A stretch of 64,000 bases of DNA from Limibacter armeniacum (lineage in GTDB: Bacteria; Bacteroidota; Bacteroidia; Cytophagales; Flammeovirgaceae). Shown here one piece after another: positions 17,438 through 26,018 of this stretch (position 1 is its first letter; every line of letters begins with the position of its first letter). The translations under genes and the position numbers were made by a program. The stretch spans positions 930,001-994,000 of the forward strand of contig NZ_JBAJNO010000009.1 of NCBI RefSeq assembly GCF_036880985.1. The letters are read 5' to 3'. A model generated the notes under the pieces. The model made no database searches. It saw only the letters and a list, made by a program, of their open reading frames with translations, and was not told where the DNA came from.

Positions 17438-18766
17438 ATGAATAAAAATATTGGAAAATATTCTGTGGGTTATGCCCTTTTGAAATTGTATTTGCAGACT
17501 GCCCACAACAAATTGTACTATCGAAAAGTGACCGTTACAGGAGAAGAAAATATTCCAAAAGACGGTCCTGTTATCTTTGCTGCTAATCACCCAAACCACT
17601 TGATGGACCCGTTGGCGATACTTTTTACGCTCCCAGGGCAACCCGTATTTATGGCAAGAGCTGACATCTTTCAAAGTAAGTTCCTTGCCAAGATCCTGAA
17701 CGGATTTAAAATTTTACCTATCTACAGACAAAGAGATGGCTTCAAGACTGTACAGAACCGTAACGAAGCCATTGCGGAGATAGTGGTAGACCATTTACTC
17801 AAAAAGCGTAAACTGGTTATTCATCCTGAAGGTAGCACCGTACAATCACGAAAAGTTAGACCACTGAAGAAAGGACTTGCCCGTTTAGCATTTCAAACCG
17901 CTGAAGCTGGCAACTTCGACCTTGACCTCAAGATTGTTCCGGCAGGTATTCATTATGGCAATTTCAGTAAACATGGTAGTGAACTGTTGGTACAATATGG
18001 AGAGCCAATCATGTTGAAAGATTACTTTGCCTCATACCACGAAAACAGTGTTGTGACGATCAATCAACTGACAAAGGACATACACATCCGTATGATGGAA
18101 TTGACTCCTCATTTCAAAGATCAGGATGTCTCTGACCTAACAATGATTGAGGAACAACAACTGATGGATACTCCACAATCTGAGCGATTCCTATATATGC
18201 AGGATTATGCAAACCGATTGGCTGAACTGAAAGAGAGTGATCCAGCAGCATGGACTGAAGTGCAGGAATCCTATAAGCACTATAGAAACACTTTGGCTAA
18301 AGGAGGTGTCAAGGAGAGAAACCTTCATAACTTCTCTTACCCTGTTAGCAACTTCAATATGGTAGCTGCGGTATTGGCATCACCTCTTGCCTTATGGGGA
18401 ACTTTACACCATATGCCGTCACTCTTTTTATCCCATAAGTTAGCTTCAATTGATAAGGATCCTGAGAGTTACAGCATGATGAGATATGCTTCATCAGCCC
18501 TGACGTTACCGATCTTCTACGGCACTTATATGGGCGCTATGGCTTACTTTACAGATTGGCAAACTTCATTGGTGTACGGAGTATCCCTCCCTCTGACAGC
18601 ATTTATCGCTACAAGAATGCGTAACACTTACGAACATGTGTATTTCAGGGGAAAATTCCATTGGCTAAAAAGTACCAAGAAAAAGCTCTTTGAGCAGATC
18701 AAGGCTTCAGGAAAAAGCTTACAGGAGAAAATCAAAGACATGGATAAAGCAAAAGCAACCTCTTAA
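17438..18766 (+). CDS. PlsC-like glycerolipid acyltransferase
   Basis: The 442-residue protein has a PlsC/LPLAT acyltransferase domain in its N-terminal half. Block I is FAANHPNHLMDPLA (the NHPNxxxD variant with five residues between His and Asp), block II is around FKILPIYRQRDG, and block III is HPEGSTVQSRKVRPLKKG. The C-terminal half has two hydrophobic segments near residues 315-340 and 355-390, then a Lys-rich tail. It probably acylates a glycerophospholipid precursor at the inner membrane. The exact acceptor is unknown. It is monocistronic. Confidence 0.85.
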   Translation: MNKNIGKYSVGYALLKLYLQTAHNKLYYRKVTVTGEENIPKDGPVIFAANHPNHLMDPLAILFTLPGQPVFMARADIFQSKFLAKILNGFKILPIYRQRDGFKTVQNRNEAIAEIVVDHLLKKRKLVIHPEGSTVQSRKVRPLKKGLARLAFQTAEAGNFDLDLKIVPAGIHYGNFSKHGSELLVQYGEPIMLKDYFASYHENSVVTINQLTKDIHIRMMELTPHFKDQDVSDLTMIEEQQLMDTPQSERFLYMQDYANRLAELKESDPAAWTEVQESYKHYRNTLAKGGVKERNLHNFSYPVSNFNMVAAVLASPLALWGTLHHMPSLFLSHKLASIDKDPESYSMMRYASSALTLPIFYGTYMGAMAYFTDWQTSLVYGVSLPLTAFIATRMRNTYEHVYFRGKFHWLKSTKKKLFEQIKASGKSLQEKIKDMDKAKATS

Positions 18767-18784
18767 AGGTTGCTTTTTTTCTTT
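18752..18784 (+). terminator. Terminator overlapping the end of the acyltransferase gene
   Basis: AAAGCAACCT pairs with AGGTTGCTTT and a long T-run follows. The left arm overlaps the last codons of the gene. Confidence 0.88.
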
Positions 18785-18794
18785 CTGATACCTT

Positions 18795-19187
18795 CTATTT
18801 AAACGGGTAACGAGTAAAAACCTCTTTTCCCATTGCATCCTTCTCAAATCGAGCCAAACAGGATGCCTGATACACCCTATCAAAATTATCGTCTTCCAAC
18901 TTTAAATCGTTCGGAGCCTCCCCTTTTTCAAAGAAATACACCTTGGTATTCCCATACTTATTATGCGGCATCATTTTGCCATACTGCTCCATTGCTGCCC
19001 ATAAAGTATCTGAAACAGATACGGCATACACCCGAACCACTGGCCCTGTATTATTCTCATTTCTCAAGAATGCATCTTCCTTAAAGTCCCCCTCAAGATC
19101 GGAAACACCCGGTTGAGAAAAGGTTGTCCAAGTAAAATAAGCCATCAATCCTACAATGGCTGCTATAATGATATTTTTAACGGTCAT
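18795..19187 (-). CDS. Hypothetical membrane-anchored protein
   Basis: A 130-residue protein with one N-terminal hydrophobic segment (residues 5-24, IIIAAIVGLMAYFTW), so it is probably anchored in the inner membrane with the rest in the periplasm. The soluble part is a compact acidic domain with a single Cys. No domain is recognised. It begins 8 bases after the stop of the membrane-anchored nuclease-like gene upstream, so the two form an operon and may work together. Confidence 0.7.
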   Translation of the reverse strand: MTVKNIIIAAIVGLMAYFTWTTFSQPGVSDLEGDFKEDAFLRNENNTGPVVRVYAVSVSDTLWAAMEQYGKMMPHNKYGNTKVYFFEKGEAPNDLKLEDDNFDRVYQASCLARFEKDAMGKEVFTRYPFK

Positions 19188-19195
19188 ATTGCTTT

Positions 19196-19621
19196 CTACT
19201 GATTACTAATCAAAAATTGTGTTTCTCCTTCTACCACCTTGGCATGCAGCTTTTCCCACCTGACATTACCTGCCAAAATACAGTCACGCACCTGTTTTTC
19301 TCTTGCTGGCAGTGCGGCACTTTTACCTGTTTTCACCTCTACAAAAACCACCTCTCTCAAATCTCCCTCACTAAGTCCATCAAATACCACCAAGTCAATT
19401 GGAGAACCTAAAAATCGTACATCACTCGGGTTGTACTCAAACTCAGGAAAATAAGGAATAATCTGCTCCATTGACTTTCCCATGGTAGAAGCTTTACTCG
19501 CTCTTACTGCCCTATCAATATCATCCTTATTACGAACCTGCAAGGCTTTTCCCCTTTTGTTGAGTAAGATGATCAGATACACAATTACAATTAACAGTAA
19601 AATGATAATGATGTTTTGCAT
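19196..19621 (-). CDS. Membrane-anchored Holliday-junction-resolvase-related endonuclease
   Basis: A 141-residue protein with an N-terminal transmembrane helix (residues 3-20) followed by a PD-(D/E)XK nuclease-like domain. It shows the residues expected for this fold: GSPIDLVVFDG supplies the Asp and VFVEVKTGKSAAL supplies the E-x-K. It matches the family described as predicted secreted endonucleases distantly related to archaeal Holliday junction resolvases. Whether it cuts DNA and on which side of the membrane is not known. It forms an operon with the downstream 130-residue membrane protein. Confidence 0.8.
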   Translation of the reverse strand: MQNIIIILLLIVIVYLIILLNKRGKALQVRNKDDIDRAVRASKASTMGKSMEQIIPYFPEFEYNPSDVRFLGSPIDLVVFDGLSEGDLREVVFVEVKTGKSAALPAREKQVRDCILAGNVRWEKLHAKVVEGETQFLISNQ

Positions 19622-19837
19622 TTTCTTGGTTTTAAGTTTTGGGGATTGAAGGTAATTGATAAATCATGAAAATTCTCTGAATTATTAAAAAATCAAAAAC
19701 AGGATAATGGAAATGCCAAATGACCAATCTAGGCTGAGCAGCATATTAATTGATACTGTTTTAAAAGACTTTTTGTAAGTTAAAGCTAACCTTGTCAGGT
19801 AATACCTCATCATCTACTCTCACCAAACTCCCAACTT

Positions 19838-20941
19838 ATGAAAAACAAGAATCGGGCGCCTATAGAACGCATCAAGCTAAAATTCAAAAAAGGCATTGAC
19901 AACCTTGATGAACTTCGGAATGAAATCTCCACTTGTATCATTTGCGACAACACATTGTTTCTGGCATATGATGAAAGTTCAGCGATTGAACGACTGGTTT
20001 GGAAAGATGGCGAATATAAAAAGCATAAAACATTTGAGCTTGAGGAGTTTTTTGACCTTCCTGATGGCAAAGAGGGAGAAATGGATATAGAAGGGTTAGC
20101 ATGGGAAGCTCCTTTTCTTTGGGTTACAGGAAGCATGTCACTGAAGCGAAGCACCCCTGATGAAGAGGATGGCCATAAAGCTGGTGGCAAAAAACTGGCG
20201 AAGGTAAAGGTAGACAAGAACCGTTTTTCTTTAGGGAAAATCCCCTGCCAATTCGATAAGAAAAAAGGAATCTGGACACCTGTCAAAAAACTGAAAGTCA
20301 AGCAGGGCAAAAAAGCCGTTAAACAATTCAAGCCTTTAATGCTTGAGAGAGGAAAAAGCAGTACCATATTAACGGAGTTGCTTTGTACAGACCCACATCT
20401 AGGTCCGTTTATGAATATTCCTTGCAAGGAAAATGGGTTTGACATAGAAGGGTTAGCCATATATGGCAAACGGATATTTGTTGGGCTTCGGGGACCAGTA
20501 CTGGCTGGCTGGGCAGTGATCATTGAATTCAAGTTGCATGAATGGGATGGTTGGCTACAAATGGAAGGCAGAAGCAGCAAGGAGAAGCCTTACAACAAAC
20601 ATTTTGTCAATATGGCTGGCATGGGGTTTCGTGAAATCAACATCGATGCTAAAAGTGGTGACCTATATATATTGGCAGGTCCTACAATGGACCTTGACGG
20701 AACAATTGGGGCTTGGCGTATCAAGGGTGGACTGAAAGACAAACCTGTAACTGTGACCCAAAACCCTGAACGGCTTTTCGACATAGTGCATGGCAATGAT
20801 AAAGAGCATGGCAAAGACAAGGCTGAAGGAATGGCCATCACCAATGAGGGTAATTACCTGATCGTCTATGACAATCCTTCTAAAGACAAGTTATTCAAGA
20901 AGCGAAGTGTCTGGGCGGATGTATTCAAAAGGGTAAAATAG
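19838..20941 (+). CDS. DUF3616 domain protein
   Basis: The 367-residue protein has no signal peptide. It carries the repeated segments MDIEGLAWE near residue 86 and FDIEGLAIYG near residue 204, typical of DUF3616 beta-propeller-like proteins, with a further KAEGMAIT near the C-terminus. These three EGLA/EGMA repeats suggest a propeller of similar blades. The central part is very Lys-rich. Biochemical function is unknown. It is a single gene upstream of the FtsX-type permease gene. Confidence 0.75.
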   Translation: MKNKNRAPIERIKLKFKKGIDNLDELRNEISTCIICDNTLFLAYDESSAIERLVWKDGEYKKHKTFELEEFFDLPDGKEGEMDIEGLAWEAPFLWVTGSMSLKRSTPDEEDGHKAGGKKLAKVKVDKNRFSLGKIPCQFDKKKGIWTPVKKLKVKQGKKAVKQFKPLMLERGKSSTILTELLCTDPHLGPFMNIPCKENGFDIEGLAIYGKRIFVGLRGPVLAGWAVIIEFKLHEWDGWLQMEGRSSKEKPYNKHFVNMAGMGFREINIDAKSGDLYILAGPTMDLDGTIGAWRIKGGLKDKPVTVTQNPERLFDIVHGNDKEHGKDKAEGMAITNEGNYLIVYDNPSKDKLFKKRSVWADVFKRVK

Positions 20942-21083
20942 TCGTGGCAAAGAGATGTTTAATCCTCGCATTTCTAAAAAGAACCTAAAAAATCTTATAT
21001 CTCAAGCCTTTTGCCTTTTGTCTGCTACTTTAGTTCCGTAGTTTCGCAAAGTTGAACTTTACAAAGACAAAAATTATACAGCC

Positions 21084-22304
21084 ATAAATTTTTCACTTTT
21101 TATATCGCAAAAAATCCGTAATCACGAAAAAGGCAGTTTTTCGTCCCTGATTGTACGGATCGCTATCGGCAGTGTCGCACTCGGTATTGCATCACTGATT
21201 GTTTCTTTCTCCATTTATTATGGATTTAGGGATGCTATCAAAGAAAAAATATTCACGCACTCTGCTCACCTACTGGTGGAGAAATTCTCCTTGAACAACT
21301 CTCAGGAAGAACATCCTATGGCCTATAAGGATTTACATATCTATAAGGATGCAGATTCCATTTCTGAGATCCAGCATATTCAGCGTTACGCACACAAATG
21401 GGGCTTACTAAAAACGGATTCAGAAGTGACAGGTGCCTTAATCAAGGGTGTTGGCAGTGAGTATGACACTACCTTGATATGGAAAAGTCTGGTGGCAGGC
21501 ACCTTACCTGACCTCAATAATGAGAAAGTCAGCCGTGATATTGCAGTCAGCAAACGCATGGCTGACAAAATGGAGCTGTCTGTCGGAGACAAAGTAACCA
21601 TGTACTTTATTCAGGACCCTCCAAGGGCTAGAAGGTTGACGGTATCAGGTATTTACAATACAGGTTTGGAAGAGTTTGACGATATCATTGCTTTAGGTGA
21701 TATCAGAATGGTACAAAAACTCAACAACTGGGGCGACTCACTGGTTGGAGGTCTGGAAATTTATGTAGATGACTTCGAGCAACTGGACCACACTGCTGAG
21801 TCCCTGTTTGAGGAAGTAGATATGCACCTTTACCTTGAAAAAGTGACAGACCGTTATGCGCACTTTTTTGACTGGTTTAAGATGCTTCACCAAAATGTCA
21901 TCCTGTTTTTGGTCATCATCACCTTTGTCGCAGTTTTCAATATCGTGTCGATCATGCTGATTTTGATTATGGAGCGTACACGAATGATTGGATCATTGAA
22001 GGCGATGGGAAGTAACAACAGACTGGTACAGCGCATATTTATATTCAATGGTATCCGTATGACATTAAAAGGATTGCTGATTGGCAACTTGGTTGCTATT
22101 GGTTTGGGATTTTTACAGCAATACTTCCACCTAATTCCATTGGAAGCTGAGACTTACTATATCAGTTATGTCCCTGTTTATTTTGACTGGATGACTGTAC
22201 TGGTTCTGAATCTTATGTTGTTTGCCTTGATCTCTCTTTCGCTATTTATTCCTACATCCATTGTTTCCGGAGTAGAGCCTATCAAATCTATTAAGTTTAA
22301 CTAA
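21084..22304 (+). CDS. FtsX/LolE-type ABC permease, apparent ATA start
   Basis: The product is a MacB/LolE-like permease: a first transmembrane helix (IVRIAIGSVALGIASLIVSF), a large periplasmic domain, then three C-terminal helices from about residue 270 containing the FtsX core (MERTRMIGSLKAMGSNNRLV). The frame has no ATG, GTG or TTG before the GTG at 21276, which would remove the first helix. Homology-like coding reaches back to ATA at 21084, giving MNFSLFISQKIRNHEKGSFS and 406 residues, the usual length. An in-frame TAG at 21039 limits the start. The likely role is lipoprotein release or efflux with an ATPase encoded elsewhere. Confidence 0.78.
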   Translation: MNFSLFISQKIRNHEKGSFSSLIVRIAIGSVALGIASLIVSFSIYYGFRDAIKEKIFTHSAHLLVEKFSLNNSQEEHPMAYKDLHIYKDADSISEIQHIQRYAHKWGLLKTDSEVTGALIKGVGSEYDTTLIWKSLVAGTLPDLNNEKVSRDIAVSKRMADKMELSVGDKVTMYFIQDPPRARRLTVSGIYNTGLEEFDDIIALGDIRMVQKLNNWGDSLVGGLEIYVDDFEQLDHTAESLFEEVDMHLYLEKVTDRYAHFFDWFKMLHQNVILFLVIITFVAVFNIVSIMLILIMERTRMIGSLKAMGSNNRLVQRIFIFNGIRMTLKGLLIGNLVAIGLGFLQQYFHLIPLEAETYYISYVPVYFDWMTVLVLNLMLFALISLSLFIPTSIVSGVEPIKSIKFN

Positions 22305-22312
22305 TCTGTCAT

Positions 22313-22504
22313 ATGACAAACAAGAAACCCCTAACTATTTTAACCCTAACTCTGGCAATGCTTTTTTGGATGGCCATCGTATTCCTTAATGTAGGATTAG
22401 ATTCAGGAATTCACCATTGGAAGTTTTATGCCTCATTAATTCCGTGCCTTACTTTTTTGGTTTTTGCAACCATGGTTTTCAAGAGAGTCATAAGCCATCC
22501 TTAA
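22313..22504 (+). CDS. Small two-helix membrane protein
   Basis: A 63-residue protein with two hydrophobic segments (about residues 8-27 and 39-57) and basic ends. It starts 9 bases after the permease stop codon and is followed by a terminator, so it is the last gene of that unit. No family is recognised. A structural or regulatory role with the permease is possible but unproven. Confidence 0.6.
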   Translation: MTNKKPLTILTLTLAMLFWMAIVFLNVGLDSGIHHWKFYASLIPCLTFLVFATMVFKRVISHP

Positions 22505-22537
22505 TTAGAACAGTAAACAAAGTCTACCCTAGATAAA

Positions 22538-22573
22538 TTAAAAGGTACATCATCACGAGATGTACCTTTTTTA
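22538..22573 (+). terminator. Terminator of the permease unit
   Basis: AAAAGGTACATC (22540-22551) pairs with GATGTACCTTTT (22559-22570), followed by T residues. Confidence 0.92.
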
Positions 22574-22732
22574 TGCCTCATCAAGTCCTGAATTAGCCTT
22601 GTAGGCATGAATTTTTCTTAATATCACCCAGAAATTAGAGCCATTTAGATAAAAAAGTTCCCTTTGAAGAATGATTTTTCTAAATTCGCTGCTCTTTGAA
22701 TTACACTTCTCTTTATAAACTGACGAAATAAG

Positions 22733-23242
22733 ATGGAGAAAGAACTAACTTTTGACGCACTAATTGAAATTCCAAAAGGGAGTCGCAATAAATACGAGTA
22801 CGACAAAGACTTGAAAATGATGAGATTTGACCGCATGATCTTCTCATCTATGCACTACCCTGCTGACTACGGATTTATTCCTGATACTTTGGCTGAGGAC
22901 GGTGATCCTACTGACGTTTTGGTACTTTTCTCAATCCCAACCTTCCCTGGTTGTGTAGTTGAGGTTAGACCTGTAGGTGTTTTGAACATGGCTGACGAAA
23001 AAGGTCAGGATTCAAAAGTGCTTTGTGTTCCTGTTACAGATCCTATCTGGAACAAGTACACTAAACTTGACGAGATCAACGATCACCTGAAAGCTGAGAT
23101 CGAGCACTTCTTCAGAGTATACAAAGACTTGGAGAAAGGCAAGACTGTTGATATTCAGGGATGGGCTGATGAGAAAGTTGCGATCCAACAAATCATCGCT
23201 GACAGAGAGCGTTATGCTGAATCAAGCAGCGTTGAGGCTTAA
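22733..23242 (+). CDS. ppa: Inorganic pyrophosphatase (family I)
   Basis: A 169-residue soluble enzyme that hydrolyses pyrophosphate to phosphate, pulling biosynthetic reactions forward. It starts with ALIEIPKGSRNKYEYDKD, and has HYPADYGFIPDTLAEDGDPTDVLVL with the metal-binding acidic residues, and WGWA-type Asp/Lys residues in DIQGWADEK near the C-terminus. Length is normal for the family. It is monocistronic and ends at a strong bidirectional terminator. Confidence 0.96.
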   Translation: MEKELTFDALIEIPKGSRNKYEYDKDLKMMRFDRMIFSSMHYPADYGFIPDTLAEDGDPTDVLVLFSIPTFPGCVVEVRPVGVLNMADEKGQDSKVLCVPVTDPIWNKYTKLDEINDHLKAEIEHFFRVYKDLEKGKTVDIQGWADEKVAIQQIIADRERYAESSSVEA

Positions 23243-23260
23243 TCTCATCTTGATATAACA

Positions 23261-23304
23261 AAAAAGCATTGTAACACTATTTATGAGTTACAATGCTTTT
23301 TTTA
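23261..23304. terminator. Bidirectional terminator between ppa and the NUDIX gene
   Basis: A perfect 15-bp inverted repeat (AAAAAGCATTGTAAC with GTTACAATGCTTTTT) with flanking A and T runs, between convergent genes. Confidence 0.92.
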
Positions 23305-23307
23305 TTG

Positions 23308-23829
23308 CTACTTAATTGACTTCTGGTACTGCAATACCATTCTTCTGATTGAATCCAACCCAATATCATTTAAGTCTATTTTTTCAGGACGAATAAAAAT
23401 GGCATCTGCTACATCATCATTTACCTGCATCCCTTCAAATGTTTTCACTTTACAGACAAAAGCAAGATCCAGTGTATGATAAGTCATCCCTTTATAAAGG
23501 TATTCATTCGGAAATGAGCCAAAATATTCAAGATGCGTAACCTCTAGGTTTAACTCTTCCATAATTTCCCTTTTGACGGCATCTTCGGCAGGCTCCATCA
23601 CCTCCACAAAGCCTCCTGGCAAATCCAATGTCCCTGCCTGAGGATCATGCTTGCGTTTAGCCATTAACAACTCCCCTTCTTCATTTAGAATAAAGGCAGC
23701 TACTGCTGCTGAAGCATTGATGAAAAGCTGAAAATGACATTCTTCACATTCGAAGGCGCCATAATTCTGAAAAAAAATAGTCGGCTTGCTACAGCTAGGA
23801 CAGTACTTGAAATGATGTTTTGGGTGCAT
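23308..23829 (-). CDS. NUDIX hydrolase with N-terminal zinc ribbon
   Basis: A 173-residue protein. The first 35 residues have a CPSC...CEEC pair of cysteine motifs that look like a zinc ribbon. The NUDIX box is intact: GGFVEVMEPAEDAVKREIME followed by ELNLEV. The layout resembles NudC-like or other zinc-ribbon NUDIX proteins, which hydrolyse nucleoside diphosphate derivatives such as NADH or ADP-ribose. Substrate is not certain. Its gene lies downstream of the methyltransferase gene start region but in a separate unit. Confidence 0.88.
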   Translation of the reverse strand: MHPKHHFKYCPSCSKPTIFFQNYGAFECEECHFQLFINASAAVAAFILNEEGELLMAKRKHDPQAGTLDLPGGFVEVMEPAEDAVKREIMEELNLEVTHLEYFGSFPNEYLYKGMTYHTLDLAFVCKVKTFEGMQVNDDVADAIFIRPEKIDLNDIGLDSIRRMVLQYQKSIK

Positions 23830-23879
23830 TTTTACAATCTTTTTATGGTTTTGACCAATTGAAGCAAAAAATATTTACA

Positions 23880-23918
23880 CCAAAAAGGCACTACCTTTTT
23901 AAAGTAGTGCCTTTCTGA
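23880..23918 (-). terminator. Terminator of the RlmL-like gene
   Basis: AAAGGCACTAC (23884-23894) pairs with GTAGTGCCTTT (23904-23914); on the minus strand a T-run follows. It separates the methyltransferase and NUDIX genes. Confidence 0.85.
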
Positions 23919-23929
23919 CAATATGAGAA

Positions 23930-25069
23930 TCAGTCTTTACTGCCTTTATACATTTCGTAGTGCTGATAGCGGCATTCCATACCACCATTGAACACAGTCA
24001 GCTTTTTGGCAGGACGTAAACCTACATGTTTCAGTGCTTCTCTATTTGAACTGATAATCCAAGCATCGAAACCGTCAAAATCCTTTTTCAGCTTATCCCC
24101 TACCTGCTCATAGAGGTCTTCGACATTATCTCCAATTCTTTCTCCATAAGGAGGGTTTATAATCATTGTACCATTCCCTTCAGGGCGCTTACAGTTCCAG
24201 ATACTTGATTCGTCATAAACGACCTTATCCATCACTCCTGCTCTTCTGGTATTCTGCTCAGCTACATATATCGCATCTTCTGAAATATCTGAAGCATAAA
24301 TCTTATGGCTGAAAGGCTTTCGTTTCATAAATGCTTCTCCAAGCAATCTTGTCCAAAGCTCCACATCATAGTCTTTCCACTTCTGGAAACCAAAGGTACG
24401 TTTCATACCCGGAGCAATGTTCATGGCAATCATGGCGGCCTCAATTGGCAAAGTTCCAGAACCACACATAGGATCTACAAAATTGGACTGCCCATGCCAG
24501 CCAGCCATCTTGATAAGTCCAGCTGCCAGTATCTCGTTGAGTGGCGCCTCCTTTTGCAGCTTACGGTAACCTCGGCGGTGAAGGCTCTCTCCTGAGCTGT
24601 CCAATGAAAGGATACAGTCAATCCCCATCATATGAATATGCAGTCTCAGGTCAGGATTTTCTACATCCACAGAAGGGCGAACACCTGTTCTGCCCCTAAA
24701 CTGGTCCACAATTGCATCCTTGGCTTTCAATGCCACATACTTGGAGTGTGTAAATACATCAGAGCGAACAGTGGTATCGATTGCCAATGTACCGTCATTG
24801 TCCATGTACTTGCTCCAGCCAATTCTCTTAATCTGGCTGTACAACTCCTCCTCATCTTTAGCCTTAAACTTGGCAATAGGTTTGAGTATCTTCAATGCCG
24901 TTCGAAGCCACAGGTTTGCCCTGTACAGTACCTCATCGTTGCCTTTAAAAGTCACGACACGGTTTCCTTTCTTAATGTCCTTAGCGCCAATCTCTTTGAG
25001 CTCTTCGACCAGCAAATCTTCCAATCCAAAGAAGGTTTTGGCTGTCAGCTCGTAATATCCTTTATCCAA
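23930..25069 (-). CDS. rlmL: THUMP-domain RNA guanine-N2 methyltransferase (RlmL-like)
   Basis: A 379-residue protein: an N-terminal ferredoxin-like/THUMP region (about residues 1-160) that binds RNA, then a class I SAM methyltransferase domain. Motif I is VDPMCGSGTLPIEAA and the catalytic motif is NPPYGERI. This matches the N-terminal half of E. coli RlmKL, which methylates 23S rRNA G2445. The second (RlmK) half is absent, as in many Bacteroidota. The exact position modified is inferred from the family. Confidence 0.88.
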   Translation of the reverse strand: MDKGYYELTAKTFFGLEDLLVEELKEIGAKDIKKGNRVVTFKGNDEVLYRANLWLRTALKILKPIAKFKAKDEEELYSQIKRIGWSKYMDNDGTLAIDTTVRSDVFTHSKYVALKAKDAIVDQFRGRTGVRPSVDVENPDLRLHIHMMGIDCILSLDSSGESLHRRGYRKLQKEAPLNEILAAGLIKMAGWHGQSNFVDPMCGSGTLPIEAAMIAMNIAPGMKRTFGFQKWKDYDVELWTRLLGEAFMKRKPFSHKIYASDISEDAIYVAEQNTRRAGVMDKVVYDESSIWNCKRPEGNGTMIINPPYGERIGDNVEDLYEQVGDKLKKDFDGFDAWIISSNREALKHVGLRPAKKLTVFNGGMECRYQHYEMYKGSKD

Positions 25070-25487
25070 TTTTTTTAATCATTTATTCCATCAACATACT
25101 ACCCACGGAAAACTGCCGTAAGCATTGCTGTTGCAAATTTATTTCAAATGCAGCGAAATTCTCACATCAGTGATTAAAATCACCAGAATTAGGTTGAATT
25201 AAGTCAACTATTCAGCTCTCATTATTTAGTAAATTCAATTATCAGGTTCCGAATAACAGCTTAAATCTATTTGGAATCTTACTGATCAGCTATCGAAGAA
25301 TTGTAAGGAGAAACCATAAAATTTCTCTAACCATAAATGCACGTGTACATATTTGGTTATGCCTTCATATGGAAAGAAAAAGTTCAATCTGGTAGGGTGT
25401 AGGCAAGTGCCAAAACAAGGAACTTTAATACACTTCATTTGTTATGAAATAGGAACCAATAATCACCTTAAAACTGCTCAGACTACT

Positions 25488-25904
25488 ATGATCATTTTCA
25501 GAAATTCAAGCTGCGTAACAGAATGGTTACCTGAGAAAAATGCCTTAATCAACCGTTGGAAAGGGGTTGTAAGAGAAGAAGAATTTGTAGGCACCATGAA
25601 AGCCTGCATGTGGTTTGCCGCTGAAAACCCAGTGAAACACTACGTATCAGACAGAACCGATTTGGAATACCTTTGGGATGGATGGGAAGATTGGTCAGTA
25701 AAGAACTTGGCTAACAACCCTAGAAGTTCAAAAACTGTCGATTTTATATTAATTGACCCGAACCGTAATTTTGCTCCGTTTCTTCAAGAGGACTTTGAAA
25801 TGCGTTTCCGTGAAAACGGCAGTGAATTGAGAGTTAAGATTGCTCATGACAATGAAGAATTGAAAGACATTCTTTCTAAGAAAAAATCAAAAAGCTCAGT
25901 CTGA
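25488..25904 (+). CDS. Conserved hypothetical protein, possible SpoIIAA-like fold
   Basis: The preferred start at 25488 gives 138 residues (MIIFRNSSCVTEWLPEKN). In-frame starts at 25353 (TTG) and 25359 (ATG) would add about 45 residues with poorer composition. The alternating strand-helix pattern, the NALINRWKGVVREEEF segment and the following central KHYVSDRTDLEYL resemble small SpoIIAA/STAS-like proteins common in Bacteroidota, but this is only a resemblance. It has no signal or membrane segment and ends in a Lys/Ser tail. It is convergent with the M13 peptidase gene, with a terminator between them. Confidence 0.7.
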   Translation: MIIFRNSSCVTEWLPEKNALINRWKGVVREEEFVGTMKACMWFAAENPVKHYVSDRTDLEYLWDGWEDWSVKNLANNPRSSKTVDFILIDPNRNFAPFLQEDFEMRFRENGSELRVKIAHDNEELKDILSKKKSKSSV

Positions 25905-25958
25905 CAAGCATCCACTAACTTATCTGAAGGCGGAGACTCACACATGAAATAACACATA

Positions 25959-26000
25959 ATAAAAGCGCAGTTCCTACTAAAAGGGACTGCGCTTTATTTT
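25959..26000. terminator. Terminator between the hypothetical gene and the M13 peptidase gene
   Basis: AAAGCGCAGT (25962-25971) pairs with ACTGCGCTTT (25986-25995), with A-rich and T-rich flanks; usable on both strands for the convergent genes. Confidence 0.88.
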
Positions 26001-26018
26001 TATATCAGGAGGTAATAA

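Noticed and set aside
21276-21278. GTG at 21276 as the true start of the permease
   Set aside because: It would remove the first transmembrane helix, although clear coding continues upstream in the same frame.
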